Source of the DNA: CAZZNQ01 sp964655775
GTDB taxonomy: Bacteria; Planctomycetota; Brocadiia; SM23-32
Direction of reading: 5' to 3'
DNA length: 10,280 nt
Assembly (NCBI GenBank): GCA_964655775.1
Contig: CAZZNQ010000119.1
Span: 1 to 10,280 of the forward strand
Positions 9,152 to 10,280 of this stretch are shown piece after piece. The first letter of the stretch is position 1. Each line of letters begins with the position of its first letter. Under the pieces are notes generated by a model. The model saw nothing but the letters and a program-made list of their open reading frames with translations. It had not been told where the DNA came from and did no database searches. The position numbers and the translations under genes are program-made.

Positions 9152-9301
9152 TTACTTCCTCTTGCGTTTGTGCACGGTGTGCCTGCGGCAGCGCTGGCAA
9201 TGCTTCTTCAGTTCCAGCCGCGTGTTGCCGCGTGTCTCGGTGGAGGTGCGGTAGTTCTCCTCACCGCACTCCGTGCACTCCATGGTGACGTATTCTCGCA
9301 T
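9152..9301 (-). CDS. rpmG: Large ribosomal subunit protein bL33 (L33), zinc-ribbon form
   Basis: L33 is a small protein of the 50S subunit near the E site. The 49-residue protein has the family start MREYVTMECTECGEENY, the RLELKKHCQRCRRHT core and a basic tail KRKRK. Four cysteines (Cys9, Cys12, Cys35, Cys38) form two CxxC pairs, the zinc-binding (C+) form. Bacteria with both forms use the cysteine-free one under zinc shortage; whether a second copy exists elsewhere cannot be seen here. It starts 14 bases after the tuf stop with no clear binding site, so it is probably translated by coupling to tuf. A second ATG at residue 7 would lose the conserved REYV start, so the first was chosen. Confidence 0.96.
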   Translation of the reverse strand: MREYVTMECTECGEENYRTSTETRGNTRLELKKHCQRCRRHTVHKRKRK

Positions 9302-9315
9302 TTGCCGGAGCTGTT

Positions 9316-10280
9316 CTATTCCAGAATCTTGGTGACAACGCCGGCGCCCACCGTGTTGCCGCCTTCGCGAATGGCGAAGCGCAACTGCTCTTCCATGGCG
9401 ATGGGCGTAATCAGTTGGACCTGCAGGGTCACGTTGTCGCCGGGAACCACCATCTCCACGCTCTCAGGCAGCGAGACGTTTCCGGTGACGTCCGTGGTCC
9501 GGAAGTAGAACTGCGGCCTATAGCCGGTGAAGAAGGGCGAGTGCCGTCCGCCCTCGTCCGGGCTCAGCACGTAGACCTCGGCCTCGAAAGTCGTGTGCGG
9601 CGTAATGGTGCCCGGCTGTGCGAGCACTTCGCCGCGGCGCAGCTCCTCCTTGTCGATGCCGCGCAGCAGAACGCCGATGTTGTCTCCTGCCTGACCGGCG
9701 TCCAGCGTCTTGCGGAACATCTCCACGCCGGTGACGACGGTCTTGCGGATCTCCGTGGTAAGGCCGACGATCTCAACCTCGTCGCCCACGCGCACGACAC
9801 CGCGCTCGACACGGCCCGTGCCCACGGTGCCGCGTCCCTTGATGCTGAAAACGTCTTCGACGGGCATCAGGAACGGCTGATCGACGGGGCGGGACGGTTC
9901 CGGGATGTAGCTGTCCACGGCATCCATGAGTTCCTGGATGCACTCGGTGGCCTGTTCATCGTCCGGATTCTCCAGCGCCTGCAGGGCCGAGCCGGAGATG
10001 ATCGGGATGTCGTCGCCAGGGAACTCGTAATCGTTCAGAATGTCGCGCACTTCCAGTTCCACCAGCTCGAGCAGTTCCGGGTCATCAAGCTGGTCGGTCT
10101 TATTAAGGAAGACCACGATCGCCGGCACGTTAACCTGGCGGGCCAGCAGAACGTGCTCCTTGGTCTGCGGCATGGGACCGTCGGCGGCGCTGACCACCAG
10201 GATGGCGCCATCCATCTGGGCTGCACCGGTGATCATGTTCTTGATGTAGTCGCGGTGACCGGGGCAGTCCACGTGGGCAT
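9316..10280 (-). CDS. tuf: Elongation factor Tu (5' end cut by window edge)
   Basis: EF-Tu is the GTPase that brings aminoacyl-tRNA to the ribosomal A site. The visible 320 residues cover all but roughly the first 80. Present are the G3 motif DCPGH with the catalytic His, G4 NKTD, G5 SGSAL, the domain II block VEDVFSIKGRGTVGTGRVER, and the domain III landmarks GGRHSPFFTGYRPQFYFRTT and RFAIREGGNTVGAGVV. The P-loop and switch I lie beyond the edge. The residue after the catalytic His is Arg (GHRDY), where bacterial EF-Tu normally has Ala; archaeal and eukaryotic EF1A have Arg there. The C-terminal GVVTKILE and the CIQELMDAVDSYIPEP segment resemble Planctomycetota sequences, from memory. It is followed at once by rpmG. 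The identity is certain; the number of tuf copies in the genome is unknown. Confidence 0.98.
   Translation of the reverse strand, partial: AHVDCPGHRDYIKNMITGAAQMDGAILVVSAADGPMPQTKEHVLLARQVNVPAIVVFLNKTDQLDDPELLELVELEVRDILNDYEFPGDDIPIISGSALQALENPDDEQATECIQELMDAVDSYIPEPSRPVDQPFLMPVEDVFSIKGRGTVGTGRVERGVVRVGDEVEIVGLTTEIRKTVVTGVEMFRKTLDAGQAGDNIGVLLRGIDKEELRRGEVLAQPGTITPHTTFEAEVYVLSPDEGGRHSPFFTGYRPQFYFRTTDVTGNVSLPESVEMVVPGDNVTLQVQLITPIAMEEQLRFAIREGGNTVGAGVVTKILE

Overview
The window carries one block of bacterial information-processing genes, all on the minus strand. In transcription order (right to left) they are tuf (EF-Tu, start cut off by the right edge), rpmG (L33), tRNA-Trp(CCA), secE, nusG, rplK (L11), rplA (L1), rplJ (L10), rplL (L7/L12), rpoB and rpoC (cut off by the left edge). 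This is the classic, widely conserved tuf-secE-nusG-ribosomal protein-rpoBC neighbourhood. There are no mobile elements, CRISPR arrays, plus-strand genes or obviously foreign genes, and no gap longer than about 200 bases.

The DNA is GC-rich, with mostly clear GGAGG-type ribosome binding sites. Several protein features recall Planctomycetota and the wider PVC group: the GGGEFIINGAERV block of RpoB, a SecE of three membrane segments with an N-terminal YKPGQG motif, an EF-Tu ending in GVVTKILE, and an L33 beginning MREYV. This placement comes from remembered family patterns, not a search. Planctomycetota or a neighbouring uncultured phylum is the best guess, at moderate to low confidence.

Right part (about 7.3-10.3 kb): tuf is followed after 14 bases by rpmG, then tRNA-Trp with an encoded CCA end, then secE and nusG. 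EF-Tu delivers aminoacyl-tRNA, SecE is a core subunit of the protein export channel, and NusG links RNA polymerase to pausing, Rho and the ribosome. rplK follows nusG. Middle (about 5.5-7.3 kb): rplK-rplA and rplJ-rplL encode the L1 stalk and the L11/L10/L12 stalk, where translation GTPases dock. rplJ starts only 19 bases after rplA, so there is no room for a separate L10 leader. Left part (1-5.35 kb): rpoB and rpoC encode the two large RNA polymerase subunits. A strong hairpin in the 202-base rplL-rpoB gap is a candidate attenuator or processing site separating ribosomal-protein from polymerase expression.

I found no previously undescribed system. What merits a second look is a set of residue changes at normally very conserved sites: RpoC NADFDGDA instead of NADFDGDQ, RpoB Asn at the E. 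coli His526 rifampicin position, a four-residue loss in L11 that removes the Lys39 methylation site, EF-Tu GHRDY instead of GHADY, and L12 TSLALKEAK instead of TGLGLKEAK. Three of these fall in the ribosome's GTPase centre. The intergenic hairpins are secondary points.
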